64,000 nucleotides of DNA from positions 1 through 64,000 of the forward strand of contig CATWQE010000007.1 of NCBI GenBank assembly GCA_958352855.1. Direction: 5' to 3'. The notes beneath the pieces were generated by a model. It did not search any database. It was given only the letters and a program-made list of their open reading frames with translations, and was not told the DNA's origin. Origin of the DNA: an uncultured Bacillota bacterium. GTDB lineage: Bacteria > Bacillota > Clostridia > Lachnospirales > Lachnospiraceae. Every line of letters starts with the position of its first letter. Position 1 is the first letter of the stretch. A program made the position numbers and the translations under genes. Below, one piece after another: positions 1 to 6,655 of this stretch.

Positions 1-1
1 A

Positions 2-190
2 TCAAATAATCCCCTTGCCTTTCGTATTTGCCGCCCAGTTCCTCAAATAATGATTGATCGCAGAGCTGTTAATGAATATCTTACTCTGATTGGAGAAAAA
101 GAATTGCCCCTAAATTTTTTTGAAATAATTGACATTGAAGACCGATTTCCGGTTGAAAGAGTAAATAAACTATTGAATGGGAAAGAATAA
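2..190 (+). CDS. C-terminal fragment of an unrecognised protein, cut by the window edge
   Basis: The frame is open from base 2 to a TAA at 188-190, giving 62 residues and no start with a ribosome binding site. An ATG at base 50 exists but has no Shine-Dalgarno sequence, so the gene probably begins before the window. The tail is acidic and hydrophobic (it ends VNKLLNGKE) and I do not recognise a family. It runs in the same direction as the small membrane protein that follows 30 bases later, so the two may share a transcript. It probably belongs to the mobile element on the left. Confidence 0.5.
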   Translation, partial: SNNPLAFRICRPVPQIMIDRRAVNEYLTLIGEKELPLNFFEIIDIEDRFPVERVNKLLNGKE

Positions 191-220
191 TAAATCTTGA
201 ATTTGCAAAGGAGACCAGTT

Positions 221-397
221 ATGAAAAAAACTAATAAATATAATGGAATGATATATGGGATGTGCATCGGTGTAGGTGTAGGAACTGCATTAGGCGTGGT
301 ATTCAATCATACTATATTAGGATTAGCTATAGGACTGGGAGTGGGAATGTTTGTTGGGAGTCTTTTTACTAATAAACATGATGATGATATAGAGTAG
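221..397 (+). CDS. Small glycine-zipper membrane protein
   Basis: This 58-residue protein starts at the ATG at 221, with AAAGGAG about 8 bases upstream. A TTG at 197 would extend the frame but has no such site. The body is almost entirely hydrophobic and glycine-rich, with repeated small-x3-small spacing (GVGVGTALG, GLGVGMFVG). This suggests two short membrane helices of the glycine-zipper type. A charged tail (NKHDDDIE) follows. Such small proteins are common cargo of mobile elements and are sometimes toxic or membrane-modifying, but no specific role can be assigned here. Confidence 0.6.
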   Translation: MKKTNKYNGMIYGMCIGVGVGTALGVVFNHTILGLAIGLGVGMFVGSLFTNKHDDDIE

Positions 398-501
398 TAA
401 GCGAAAATAAAATTCCAGTTTGACAATTTTATATCTACACACAAAGCAGTTAACCTTAGGATTATTAGAAATTTATAGTGGTAGTGGAACAAATGTTAAG
501 G

Positions 502-711
502 TTAGTTAATTTTGTCGTAAAGTGATAATACTCCAAGTATTTTATCCAATTTAACAAGGATTTCATCGAGAGGCTTTCTTGTAGTTGCTTCATATTGTGT
601 AATTCTGATATCAGTAGAATCTTCGGGGAAGCCAAGTGCGATACCAAGTTCTTTTTGTGTGAGATGATTTTTCTGTCTCAAATGATTTAATTTTCTTCCA
701 AATGTAATCAT
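502..711 (-). CDS. XRE-family HTH regulator
   Basis: This 69-residue protein is essentially a single Cro/CI-type helix-turn-helix. It reads MITFGRKLNHLRQKNHLTQK at the start, followed by the usual turn and recognition helix, then a YE-x-T-R-KP stretch typical of the family. The start chosen is the ATG at 711, preceded at good spacing by AAAGGA; an upstream in-frame codon at 732 has no such site. The gene lies last in the minus-strand run after the dUTPase gene (84 bases away). It could be an autonomous repressor of the element or a remnant of its regulation module. Confidence 0.8.
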   Translation of the reverse strand: MITFGRKLNHLRQKNHLTQKELGIALGFPEDSTDIRITQYEATTRKPLDEILVKLDKILGVLSLYDKIN

Positions 712-794
712 AGTAGTTATTCCTTTCTGCAAGTTATTTTGAGTGTGTGAGGTGTCGAATCATAAATTATTCGGCACCTCTGGTTTTATGATCT

Positions 795-1208
795 TTATTC
801 CCCGGTACTTCCAAAAGCCCCGATATCTCTTGCTTCTCCGAGATCCAGAACAAAGTCGGCGATTAGAACCGGAGTGATAACCAGTTGCCCTACACGGGTA
901 TCTTTGCGGAGTATTTGGGATTCTGAACTAACATTACTGATGATGGCATGAATTTCTCCTCGATATCCGGAATCAATAGGCGGAAGTTCGCAGACCAACC
1001 CTTTTGCTGCCATGCTGCTTCTTGGAAAAACATAACCGGCATATCCATCTGGAATCATGAGACCAAATCCTAATGGGATTCTTGCAATCTCTCCTGGTTT
1101 TAATGTGTAGTCATAAGGCATATATACATCGGCCCCGGCATCGTTTTCATGAGGTCGGAAAGGATAATGATCTTTCTCTAACCCAAAGTCGATCAATTTA
1201 ATTTTCAT
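795..1208 (-). CDS. dut: dUTP diphosphatase (trimeric dUTPase)
   Basis: Hydrolyses dUTP to dUMP and pyrophosphate, keeping uracil out of DNA and feeding thymidylate synthesis. All five motifs of the trimeric family are visible: NDAGADVY (I), PRSSMAAKG (II), IDSGYRGEI with the catalytic Asp (III), GQLV (IV) and the C-terminal GAFGSTG arm (V). The length of 137 residues is normal. The start overlaps the end of the ThyX-like gene by 11 bases and has its own GGGAGG site inside that gene, so the two are translationally coupled. Its position next to thymidylate synthase in an element with a relaxase suggests a phage-derived dTTP cassette. Confidence 0.93.
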   Translation of the reverse strand: MKIKLIDFGLEKDHYPFRPHENDAGADVYMPYDYTLKPGEIARIPLGFGLMIPDGYAGYVFPRSSMAAKGLVCELPPIDSGYRGEIHAIISNVSSESQILRKDTRVGQLVITPVLIADFVLDLGEARDIGAFGSTGE

Positions 1209-1977
1209 AAACAGTTTCCCTCCCTTCTACGAGCAGAGGATAATCTGCTCTCATTATTTCTAATGGAGACCATTCTTTTGGGATAGGAATTCCACAGGAC
1301 ATAGCACCTTCTTCACAACATCCCCTCTGGCAGAAAGGACCGGTCAGCTTCGGTGAAAATAACACCGGATCAAATTCATATAATTTCTGCCAGATGTCCA
1401 ACATTACAATTCTTGTTTCGTCGGTATTTCTCCTGCAGATTCGCTGACTGATCATATGTTTCCACTCATAAGGTGTAGCGCAGATAATCAGAATATTTCT
1501 TAAAGCATGAGGGAGGGCATATCCTGCAGAATCATGATGAAATCCCACAGAGCACAATTCCTGATAACATCTGAGATCCGATAAGCAGCTTTTCAGATAG
1601 AGATCAATGTATCTCTGTTCGGAAAAAAGGATTTCATATGGGATCGTAAATGCAGCTTTTTCTGAATAGTTGCTATATTGCAGAGATGCACTCATGAATT
1701 TTACTTCGTTTTGATGACGAGTAATCTGTGCAAGAAAACGTCTGCTTGCCCCCACAATCGCAACAGTGATCACCGTAAATTTCTGTACGGTTGGATGAGG
1801 AAGACTGGCAATCCGATCTACGGTTTTATCTGTAAAAGATTTCTGATAAAGAGCCATAAGATCATCCATGTTTTGAATGGAATGCCCCTGTTGGGTAAGC
1901 CTTGCTGCGAATACCATGTTCTGAGCTGCTTCTTGAATGGTATAACTATTTAAAATCTTTGTCTCAATGTGATCCAT
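1198..1977 (-). CDS. thyX: Divergent flavin-dependent thymidylate synthase (ThyX-like)
   Basis: ThyX enzymes methylate dUMP to dTMP using FAD, NADPH and methylene-tetrahydrofolate. The 259-residue product has the family layout: SRRFLAQITRHQ near residue 80-90, the block KFMSASLQYSNYS, then YALPHALRN and a late NTDETR that stands where EIR is usual. The classic RHRx7S signature is altered to RHQ followed by NEVKFMSAS, so the catalytic Ser position is shifted or replaced. The gene overlaps its upstream neighbour by 14 bases and the dUTPase gene by 11. It could be an active variant, or a ThyX-fold enzyme working on another nucleotide. The cassette context favours the first. Confidence 0.8.
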   Translation of the reverse strand: MDHIETKILNSYTIQEAAQNMVFAARLTQQGHSIQNMDDLMALYQKSFTDKTVDRIASLPHPTVQKFTVITVAIVGASRRFLAQITRHQNEVKFMSASLQYSNYSEKAAFTIPYEILFSEQRYIDLYLKSCLSDLRCYQELCSVGFHHDSAGYALPHALRNILIICATPYEWKHMISQRICRRNTDETRIVMLDIWQKLYEFDPVLFSPKLTGPFCQRGCCEEGAMSCGIPIPKEWSPLEIMRADYPLLVEGRETVYEN

Positions 1978-2290
1978 AGGCTTGTTCCTCCTTTATCAAT
2001 GCTTTCAGTAGAATGAGATAGTTGATGCAGTCTGTGATCTTCTCATCCCATTGTTCTAAGTCAAATTGGAGCAGCGAAGAGTAACACATGTCATAGAGAG
2101 ATACGACATGCTTCGACATCATTCCGGCCAGAGCAGCCTTAGGTGTGCATCCCTGTAATGAGGCAGCGATTTTAAACGCACTCAGGCGGTCAATGCGGTC
2201 TCCGGTGTATTCTTTCTTCTTGTGTGCCAGGACATCGGCACATTTTCGATATTGTTGTTCAAGGACAACATTAAATTCATTTTGTGTCAT
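1964..2290 (-). CDS. DUF1599 / Nmad1-like phage nucleotide-modification-associated protein
   Basis: This 108-residue, all-helical protein has the pattern DRLSAFKIAASLQGCTPKAA followed by LAGMMSKHVVSLYDM. I recognise this as the conserved core of the DUF1599 family (nucleotide modification associated domain 1), common in phages and mobile elements near thymidylate or base-modification enzymes. The biochemical role is not established. It has its own AAGGAGG site and its 3' end overlaps the ThyX-like start by 14 bases. The relaxase gene ends only 27 bases upstream, so the cassette may be read from the mobilization promoter. Confidence 0.7.
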   Translation of the reverse strand: MTQNEFNVVLEQQYRKCADVLAHKKKEYTGDRIDRLSAFKIAASLQGCTPKAALAGMMSKHVVSLYDMCYSSLLQFDLEQWDEKITDCINYLILLKALIKEEQAYGSH

Positions 2291-2317
2291 ATTGTAATTC
2301 CTCCTTCGTAAAATGAT

Positions 2318-3865
2318 TTATAATTCGGGTTCCTGTGTCTTTTGCTTTTTCGGAACCTGGTTGTGGAGAATTGCTTCCACATTTTTGTCTACGGTTCTTA
2401 AATCTTGTGTCAGATCCTTTAGAGATCGGATGGATGATTTTTGCTGGTCGATCTGTTCCTGCAAGCTGTTTTTTTGTTCCTTCAATGTTTTGATAGGAAG
2501 CATCTTTCCATCGGGATAAAAAGATTTCAGCCAGTCACGGGCTTCTTCATATGCCTGAATTTCAGCGGTGTGTTCCTTTCGGAATCTGCCTTTGTTTTTC
2601 GCCTTTAAAAATTCGGTATAGATTGCTTTCTGTGAAAAATATTGTCCGGTGTAATGGATCTGACGGTTGATGTTTTTCAAATCTGCATTCATTTTCATTA
2701 GCTGATCTGTTGCCTGATCTAACTGTTTTTGAGATTCGGAAAAGGCATTTTTTAATTCGATTTGGGTATTGTATCCATGTTCTTGCACATAGATAATGGT
2801 ATTTGCCATTTCTTGAAGATTGGATATTTTTACCCGATGAGCATATCCGGGACTTTGCATTGCTTTCACATTTTTCTGAAGATCTACTACCAACCGTAAA
2901 TGCGATCTGACATAAAGAATGGTTATCGGATCTTTTCGTAAGAAGAGCTGTTCTAAATGTTCTTTGCCGTATTGAGTTCCCAAAGCCTTCTCTGTAATCC
3001 GTTTGTTCCGATCCGGATGGAGATAACGATATCTTCCTCTTTCTTCAATGACGGAAATCTGATATTTTTCAAAAAGAAGAGATTGAAATTCTTGAAAGCT
3101 TTTAGAATGCGAGCTGCATTCTTCGATGGCATTTCGGAGTTCCTGCTTCTGCGTCTGAAACATTGTGGCATTTGGTTTCAATCCATCTGCAATGATTTTT
3201 TTGTTGGTCTCTTCTAATTTTTTCTGCCCGGATTTTTGGGCCATATATTCAGCCTGTGTGATCTTTGTTTCAGCCGGAGAGAGAAGATCAACCTGATGAA
3301 GTCCCTCCTGGATGCACATATCCATAATTTCCTTTTTGAAATAATTCAGGAATTTATTTGTGGATCGGTGTTTGTATCCGGCAATTTCTTCATGGGGCTT
3401 ATCCATGTAACGTTGCCTTCTGACAGCTTCCTTACGGACGCTGTTGATCACAATATGCGTATGGATATTGCCGGAACCATTGTGACCATCGGTATGTGTC
3501 ACGATAAGAGCCTGATATCCCGGAAATATTTTTTTGGCAAGGTCTAAAGATAGAGCCTGTGCTTTTTCTCCCGTCAGATCACATTCAATAGCATCAGCAG
3601 GATCATAACTGATGATATAGTGATGACTTTTGATTTCAGATGATTTTTTGTTTTTATGAAATTTCGCATTTGTCAGACTACACTCCTTGTCAAAAGACAT
3701 CGGATCACAGTTGAGACCATCCATGTAGAACTCATCTCTTAAAAGACTTCGCCCCATTTCATCTTTTATCTTTTTTCCAGTGCTCTCATCATGTTGGAAA
3801 AGCAGATAATCAATGGCATTTGAATAGTTGGCATTTCTACTTTTGATGTGTTTTAGTATTGCCAT
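2318..3865 (-). CDS. Relaxase / mobilization nuclease (MobP-like)
   Basis: Nicks the element's oriT and remains bound to the 5' end of the transferred strand. The N-terminus has a Tyr in NAIDYLL (about residue 20), the probable nucleophile. Further in are SHHYIISYDP and NIHTHIVINS, the latter giving the metal-binding His-x-His of the relaxase fold. The C-terminal half is lysine- and glutamine-rich with predicted coiled coil. Start: a GTG at 3874 is in frame, but the ATG at 3865 has AGGTGA at the right distance and begins MAILKHI, as family members do. It overlaps mobC by 29 bases. The protein is 515 residues, usual for mobilizable elements of Clostridia. Confidence 0.9.
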   Translation of the reverse strand: MAILKHIKSRNANYSNAIDYLLFQHDESTGKKIKDEMGRSLLRDEFYMDGLNCDPMSFDKECSLTNAKFHKNKKSSEIKSHHYIISYDPADAIECDLTGEKAQALSLDLAKKIFPGYQALIVTHTDGHNGSGNIHTHIVINSVRKEAVRRQRYMDKPHEEIAGYKHRSTNKFLNYFKKEIMDMCIQEGLHQVDLLSPAETKITQAEYMAQKSGQKKLEETNKKIIADGLKPNATMFQTQKQELRNAIEECSSHSKSFQEFQSLLFEKYQISVIEERGRYRYLHPDRNKRITEKALGTQYGKEHLEQLFLRKDPITILYVRSHLRLVVDLQKNVKAMQSPGYAHRVKISNLQEMANTIIYVQEHGYNTQIELKNAFSESQKQLDQATDQLMKMNADLKNINRQIHYTGQYFSQKAIYTEFLKAKNKGRFRKEHTAEIQAYEEARDWLKSFYPDGKMLPIKTLKEQKNSLQEQIDQQKSSIRSLKDLTQDLRTVDKNVEAILHNQVPKKQKTQEPEL

Positions 3866-4229
3866 GAAAATCACCTGCCATTTCTAACACTTTTTTTCGC
3901 AAGAGGAAGAGGTCGGAGATACATTGATGGATTTCATTTTCCATAGCCTGGGAATGAGTTCCACCGGTATTAAAATACTTGGCGATCTGGTTCAGATTGG
4001 AACCGATTTTACCGTATTGCCCGACCAGCTCCCGAAGTACTTTGATGTCTGCGACAACTTCATAATGAATTTGAATTGGTCTATTTAGGAACAATCTTCG
4101 TAGATATTCTGAACGAGAGATTCCCACAGAGCTTGCGGCCTGATTTAATATTTCCAATTCAATGTCTGTAAGTTTCAGACAGATTATGTTTCGATGCTTC
4201 AATTCCTTTGATTTTTCTTTTGGTGGCAT
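3837..4229 (-). CDS. mobC: Mobilization accessory protein (MobC-like, ribbon-helix-helix)
   Basis: This 130-residue basic protein has an N-terminal ribbon-helix-helix-like part (IICLKLTDIELEIL, then GISRSEYLRRLFL) and a helical C-terminus with GSNLNQIAKYFNTGG, the diagnostic G-x-NLNQIAK block of MobC proteins. MobC binds oriT and helps the relaxase open the nick region. It is preceded by AAAGGAGG and its 3' end overlaps the relaxase gene, so they form one operon. Transcription heads away from the hairpin-rich region at 4276-4440, the expected place for its target site. Confidence 0.88.
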   Translation of the reverse strand: MPPKEKSKELKHRNIICLKLTDIELEILNQAASSVGISRSEYLRRLFLNRPIQIHYEVVADIKVLRELVGQYGKIGSNLNQIAKYFNTGGTHSQAMENEIHQCISDLFLLRKKVLEMAGDFHGNTKTHQK

Positions 4230-4275
4230 ACTCCTCCTTCCTTTCTAAACTGTGACATCGAATAGTGTTACAGTT

Positions 4276-4441
4276 CACTAATTTTTATCGGCTGTCCCTT
4301 CCGATAGAGAATTAGTGCAGTATCCATTTTTGTGGATACTGACTGCATCTTTGATGCAAAAGCGAGGGTATGGGGAAACGTAATCCCCATCAAGATACCT
4401 AACCCGGGGATAAGACCGTTCTCATAAAATGAGGATACGGT
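4276..4441. other. Probable origin of transfer: cluster of inverted repeats upstream of mobC
   Basis: Five hairpins lie in about 165 bases. CACTAATT/AATTAGTG (4276-4283 with 4310-4317) encloses ATCGG/CCGAT. CAGTATCCA/TGGATACTG (4318-4341) has a 6-base loop. TGCATC/GATGCA spans 4344-4358. ATGGGGA/TCCCCAT spans 4370-4390. CTCAT/ATGAG flanked by CCGT/ACGG spans 4416-4440. The last hairpin is bracketed by two ACCCGGG copies, at about 4401 and 4445. No reading frame is apparent here. Location next to mobC and the relaxase, plus nested dyads, is typical of oriT. The nick site itself cannot be assigned. Confidence 0.6.
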
Positions 4442-4482
4442 ATTACCCGGGTGGATCTTGCTCTTGAAAGATTAACCCTCTC

Positions 4483-4519
4483 ATATAACGAAAGGCTCAG
4501 GGCAGAAAATACAGGGTGA
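4483..4519 (+). repeat. Inverted repeat, left copy, flanking the deformylase-like cassette
   Basis: ATATAACGAAAGG (4483-4495), 14 bases of unrelated sequence, then TACAGGGTGA (4510-4519). The exact reverse complement of both blocks with identical spacing is found at 5328-5364, on the far side of two genes. The conserved ends with a variable middle suggest binding sites, or ends of a small cassette. Confidence 0.75.
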
Positions 4520-4603
4520 GATAGAAAAAAAGTAAAAAAACTGCTATACTACAATTCAGAACAAAGCAAAAAAAACGATTTTGAGAATAGAGGTATGAAG
4601 AAA

Positions 4604-5014
4604 ATGGTAAAACCAATTATGAAAGATATATTTTTTCTGGGACAAAAATCTGAACCGGCAACAAAAGCCGATCTTCAAGTTGGAAAAGATTTAATGGATA
4701 CGTTAGCTGCGAACCGTGAGGGATGTGTTGGAATGGCAGCGAATATGATCGGTGTGAAAAAAAGTGTCATTATTGTAAATATGGGATTCGTAGATGTGGT
4801 AATGTTTAATCCTGTATTGGTAAGAAAAGAATCACCTTATGAAACTGAAGAAGGATGCTTATCTCTTACAGGAGTGCGTAAGACAACGAGATATCAGATG
4901 ATAGAAGTTGAATATCTGGATATGAATTGGAAGAAACAGAAATTGAAACTTGATGGTTGGACTGCACAGATTTGTCAGCATGAGCTGGATCATTTGGAGG
5001 GCATACTGATTTAA
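4604..5014 (+). CDS. Peptide-deformylase-like protein of a mobile element
   Basis: Peptide deformylases remove the formyl group from nascent N-terminal methionine using a Cys/His/His metal centre. The 136-residue product keeps motif II (EGCLS, metal Cys) and motif III (QHELDHLEG, two metal His and the catalytic Glu). In motif I, however, the usual G-x-GLAAxQ reads GMAAN, replacing the oxyanion Gln by Asn. The start at 4604 is chosen because AGAGG lies 10 bases upstream; the ATG at 4595 sits against that site. It is shorter than housekeeping enzymes. It may be an accessory deformylase, possibly insensitive to inhibitors, or a variant with another substrate. Confidence 0.8.
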   Translation: MVKPIMKDIFFLGQKSEPATKADLQVGKDLMDTLAANREGCVGMAANMIGVKKSVIIVNMGFVDVVMFNPVLVRKESPYETEEGCLSLTGVRKTTRYQMIEVEYLDMNWKKQKLKLDGWTAQICQHELDHLEGILI

Positions 5015-5044
5015 GCCGAGAGAAATTTACAGGAGTGATACTTT

Positions 5045-5317
5045 ATGGGAACGGAAAGAACAGATGAATTATATAAGGTTTTACTTACCAAAGGATATCC
5101 GAAAGAACTTTGTGCAGAAATAGCCTATAAGAATCTGAATACAGATTATACAGCGACCAGGATGTTGGGATACTTGTATCGTTACACAGAGCCCAGATTG
5201 GAAGATGTGATAGATGAAATGATTGCAATCCTAAGTGACCGGGAAGAAATCATAAAGAAAAAAGAAATGGAGCAGTCGCAGGCTGTTATAAATGAGATTT
5301 ATAGAAATGGATTATAA
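5045..5317 (+). CDS. Hypothetical protein of the mobile element (90 aa)
   Basis: A helical, charged protein of 90 residues preceded by AGGAGTG at good distance. It contains TDELYKVLLTKGYPKELCAEIAYKNLNTDYTATRMLGYL in its first half (positions about 5-45) and a strongly charged C-terminal helix (ILSDREEIIKKKEMEQ). I do not recognise a named family. The gene follows the deformylase-like gene by 30 bases and both lie between the inverted repeats at 4483 and 5328, so they look like a two-gene unit. Confidence 0.65.
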   Translation: MGTERTDELYKVLLTKGYPKELCAEIAYKNLNTDYTATRMLGYLYRYTEPRLEDVIDEMIAILSDREEIIKKKEMEQSQAVINEIYRNGL

Positions 5318-5327
5318 ATTTTTTTAG

Positions 5328-5364
5328 TCACCCTGTAAAAATCCTCTTTTTCCTTTCGTTATAT
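5328..5364 (-). repeat. Inverted repeat, right copy, flanking the deformylase-like cassette
   Basis: TCACCCTGTA (5328-5337), 14 bases of spacer, CCTTTCGTTATAT (5352-5364). This is the reverse complement of 4483-4519 at both conserved blocks with the same spacing. Its right half also forms part of the long hairpin at 5343-5408. Confidence 0.75.
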
Positions 5365-5408
5365 AGAAGGATCTTTTTCCTTCCTATATGTATGAAAGAA
5401 GAAAGAGG
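5343..5408 (+). promoter_or_regulatory. Long leader hairpin that encloses the Xis-like gene's ribosome binding site
   Basis: The arm from 5343 (CCTCTTTTTCCTTTCG) to 5370 pairs imperfectly with 5379-5408, which ends in GAAAGAAGAAAGAGG. The loop is ATCTTTTT. The 3' arm contains the purine-rich AAGAGGG that serves as Shine-Dalgarno for the ATG at 5418. Folding would therefore hide that site. The arrangement suggests translational control of the Xis-like gene; a stem that only slows read-through is the alternative. Confidence 0.5.
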
Positions 5409-5417
5409 GTTTTTTAT

Positions 5418-5594
5418 ATGTCAGAAAAAAGATGTTATACCGTAAAAGAGATTCAGGAAATTTTAGATGTAAGCCGCCCGACAGTCTATGCATTATTAAA
5501 GAAAAAAGAGTTCCGATGGATCCAGTTGGATGGAGGAAAGTATAGAATTTCAAAAAAGAGTTTTGATGACTGGCTTGATAAACAGCCGGAGTAA
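5418..5594 (+). CDS. Excisionase-like HTH protein (MerR/HTH_17 type)
   Basis: This 58-residue protein reads CYTVKEIQEILDVSRPTVYA at positions 5-24, the helix-turn-helix of the HTH_17/excisionase family, then a wing (GGKYRISKKSFDDWL). Proteins of this size next to tyrosine integrases bind the attachment site and direct excision. The start at 5418 has AAGAGGG upstream; the frame extends to 5388 without a better site. A terminator follows at 5603. The same fold occurs four more times in the next gene. Confidence 0.75.
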   Translation: MSEKRCYTVKEIQEILDVSRPTVYALLKKKEFRWIQLDGGKYRISKKSFDDWLDKQPE

Positions 5595-5602
5595 AAAATC
5601 TG

Positions 5603-5646
5603 GGATGTTGGTTGAGAGAAAAAGTCGCAATCGACATCCTAATTTT
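5603..5646 (+). terminator. Rho-independent terminator after the Xis-like gene
   Basis: GGATGTTG (5603-5610) pairs with CGACATCC (5632-5639) with one G-U pair, followed by TAATTTTTT. Confidence 0.6.
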
Positions 5647-5694
5647 TTATTTGAAAATGATGTATGATGCAGAAAAGAAAGGAGAGTTGATCAG

Positions 5695-6654
5695 ATGAAT
5701 CAAGTTGTTATAGAAGAAACTTCGTTTGAAGAAGTGCTTTCAGAAATAGAGGAGAACAGTAAATACAAACGACTTCCTCCAAAGGAAAAAACCTGGATGA
5801 CAGTTCCAGAGATTGGAAATCTTTTGGGACTAAAGAAGACAGGCAGATACTGGCTGGTTCAGAAAAATTATTTTGAATGCAGAGAAATCGCAGGACAGAT
5901 GCGAGTGAATATTGCGAGCTTTGAGAAATGGTATGCAAACCAGGTGAAGTATCATAAAGTGAACGGGGAAGAACCGGGGAAAAACCTAAAAAAATGGTCT
6001 TATTCCATATCAGAAGTTGCCAAGATGTTGGGGATTAGTGAAACTACGGTTTATGATCTGATTAGACGTGACGGTATAAAAACAGTTACTGTTGATTACT
6101 GGATCAGGATTCCGAAAAAATCTTTTCAGGAATGGTATGAGAAGCAATCGAAATATCGCACACAGAAAGACAGGGAAAAGGACAAGGAGCTGGAAGGAGC
6201 AACAATTACCATGCCAGAAATGGCAAGGCTTCTGGGAATTCCAAGACGTCAGGTATATGAGATTTTGAAGAATTCTAAATACAGCCATTTTTTTGAAACG
6301 ATTGAAATTGCAGAGAAGAAAAGAATTACAAAAGAGAGCTTTCAGAAATTTTTAGATGGACAAGATCATTATAAATTGGATCCGGCCAACGATTATGAAG
6401 AGTTGTCAATGGAACAAAATTTTAGTTTGGCAAATTACAGGCGAAAGAAATTAGCCAAAACCGGAGATCGTAGTAAGAATGGAAATCTGAGTTATCTGAC
6501 ATTTGATGAGGCAGCGTTTCTTGCAAAGGTCAGTAGAGGGATGATTTACAAATGGATGGATGATGGGAAATTTTCAGCAGTGAAGATTGGAAACATATCC
6601 AGAGTAAAAAGAGATGAATTTGAAGCTTGGTTGGAAGAAAGGAAAGGGAATTAG
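5695..6654 (+). CDS. DNA-binding protein with four tandem HTH_17 domains
   Basis: This 319-residue protein contains four successive copies of the helix-turn-helix seen in excisionases. The recognition segments are TVPEIGNLLGLKKTGRYWLV (about 36-55), SISEVAKMLGISETTVYDLI (about 103-122), TMPEMARLLGIPRRQVYEIL (about 172-191) and TFDEAAFLAKVSRGMIYKWM (about 267-286). Each is followed by a wing ending in a SFEKW/SFQEW-like motif. The start has GGAGAG at good spacing. The stop codon lies one base before the integrase ATG, so the two are coupled. It probably acts as an architectural or recombination directionality factor for the element; a transcription regulator is the other option. Confidence 0.75.
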   Translation: MNQVVIEETSFEEVLSEIEENSKYKRLPPKEKTWMTVPEIGNLLGLKKTGRYWLVQKNYFECREIAGQMRVNIASFEKWYANQVKYHKVNGEEPGKNLKKWSYSISEVAKMLGISETTVYDLIRRDGIKTVTVDYWIRIPKKSFQEWYEKQSKYRTQKDREKDKELEGATITMPEMARLLGIPRRQVYEILKNSKYSHFFETIEIAEKKRITKESFQKFLDGQDHYKLDPANDYEELSMEQNFSLANYRRKKLAKTGDRSKNGNLSYLTFDEAAFLAKVSRGMIYKWMDDGKFSAVKIGNISRVKRDEFEAWLEERKGN

Positions 6655-6655
6655 C

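Noticed and set aside
2953..3547. Open frames on both strands within the relaxase gene
   Set aside because: They are shadows of the relaxase reading frame with no ribosome binding sites.
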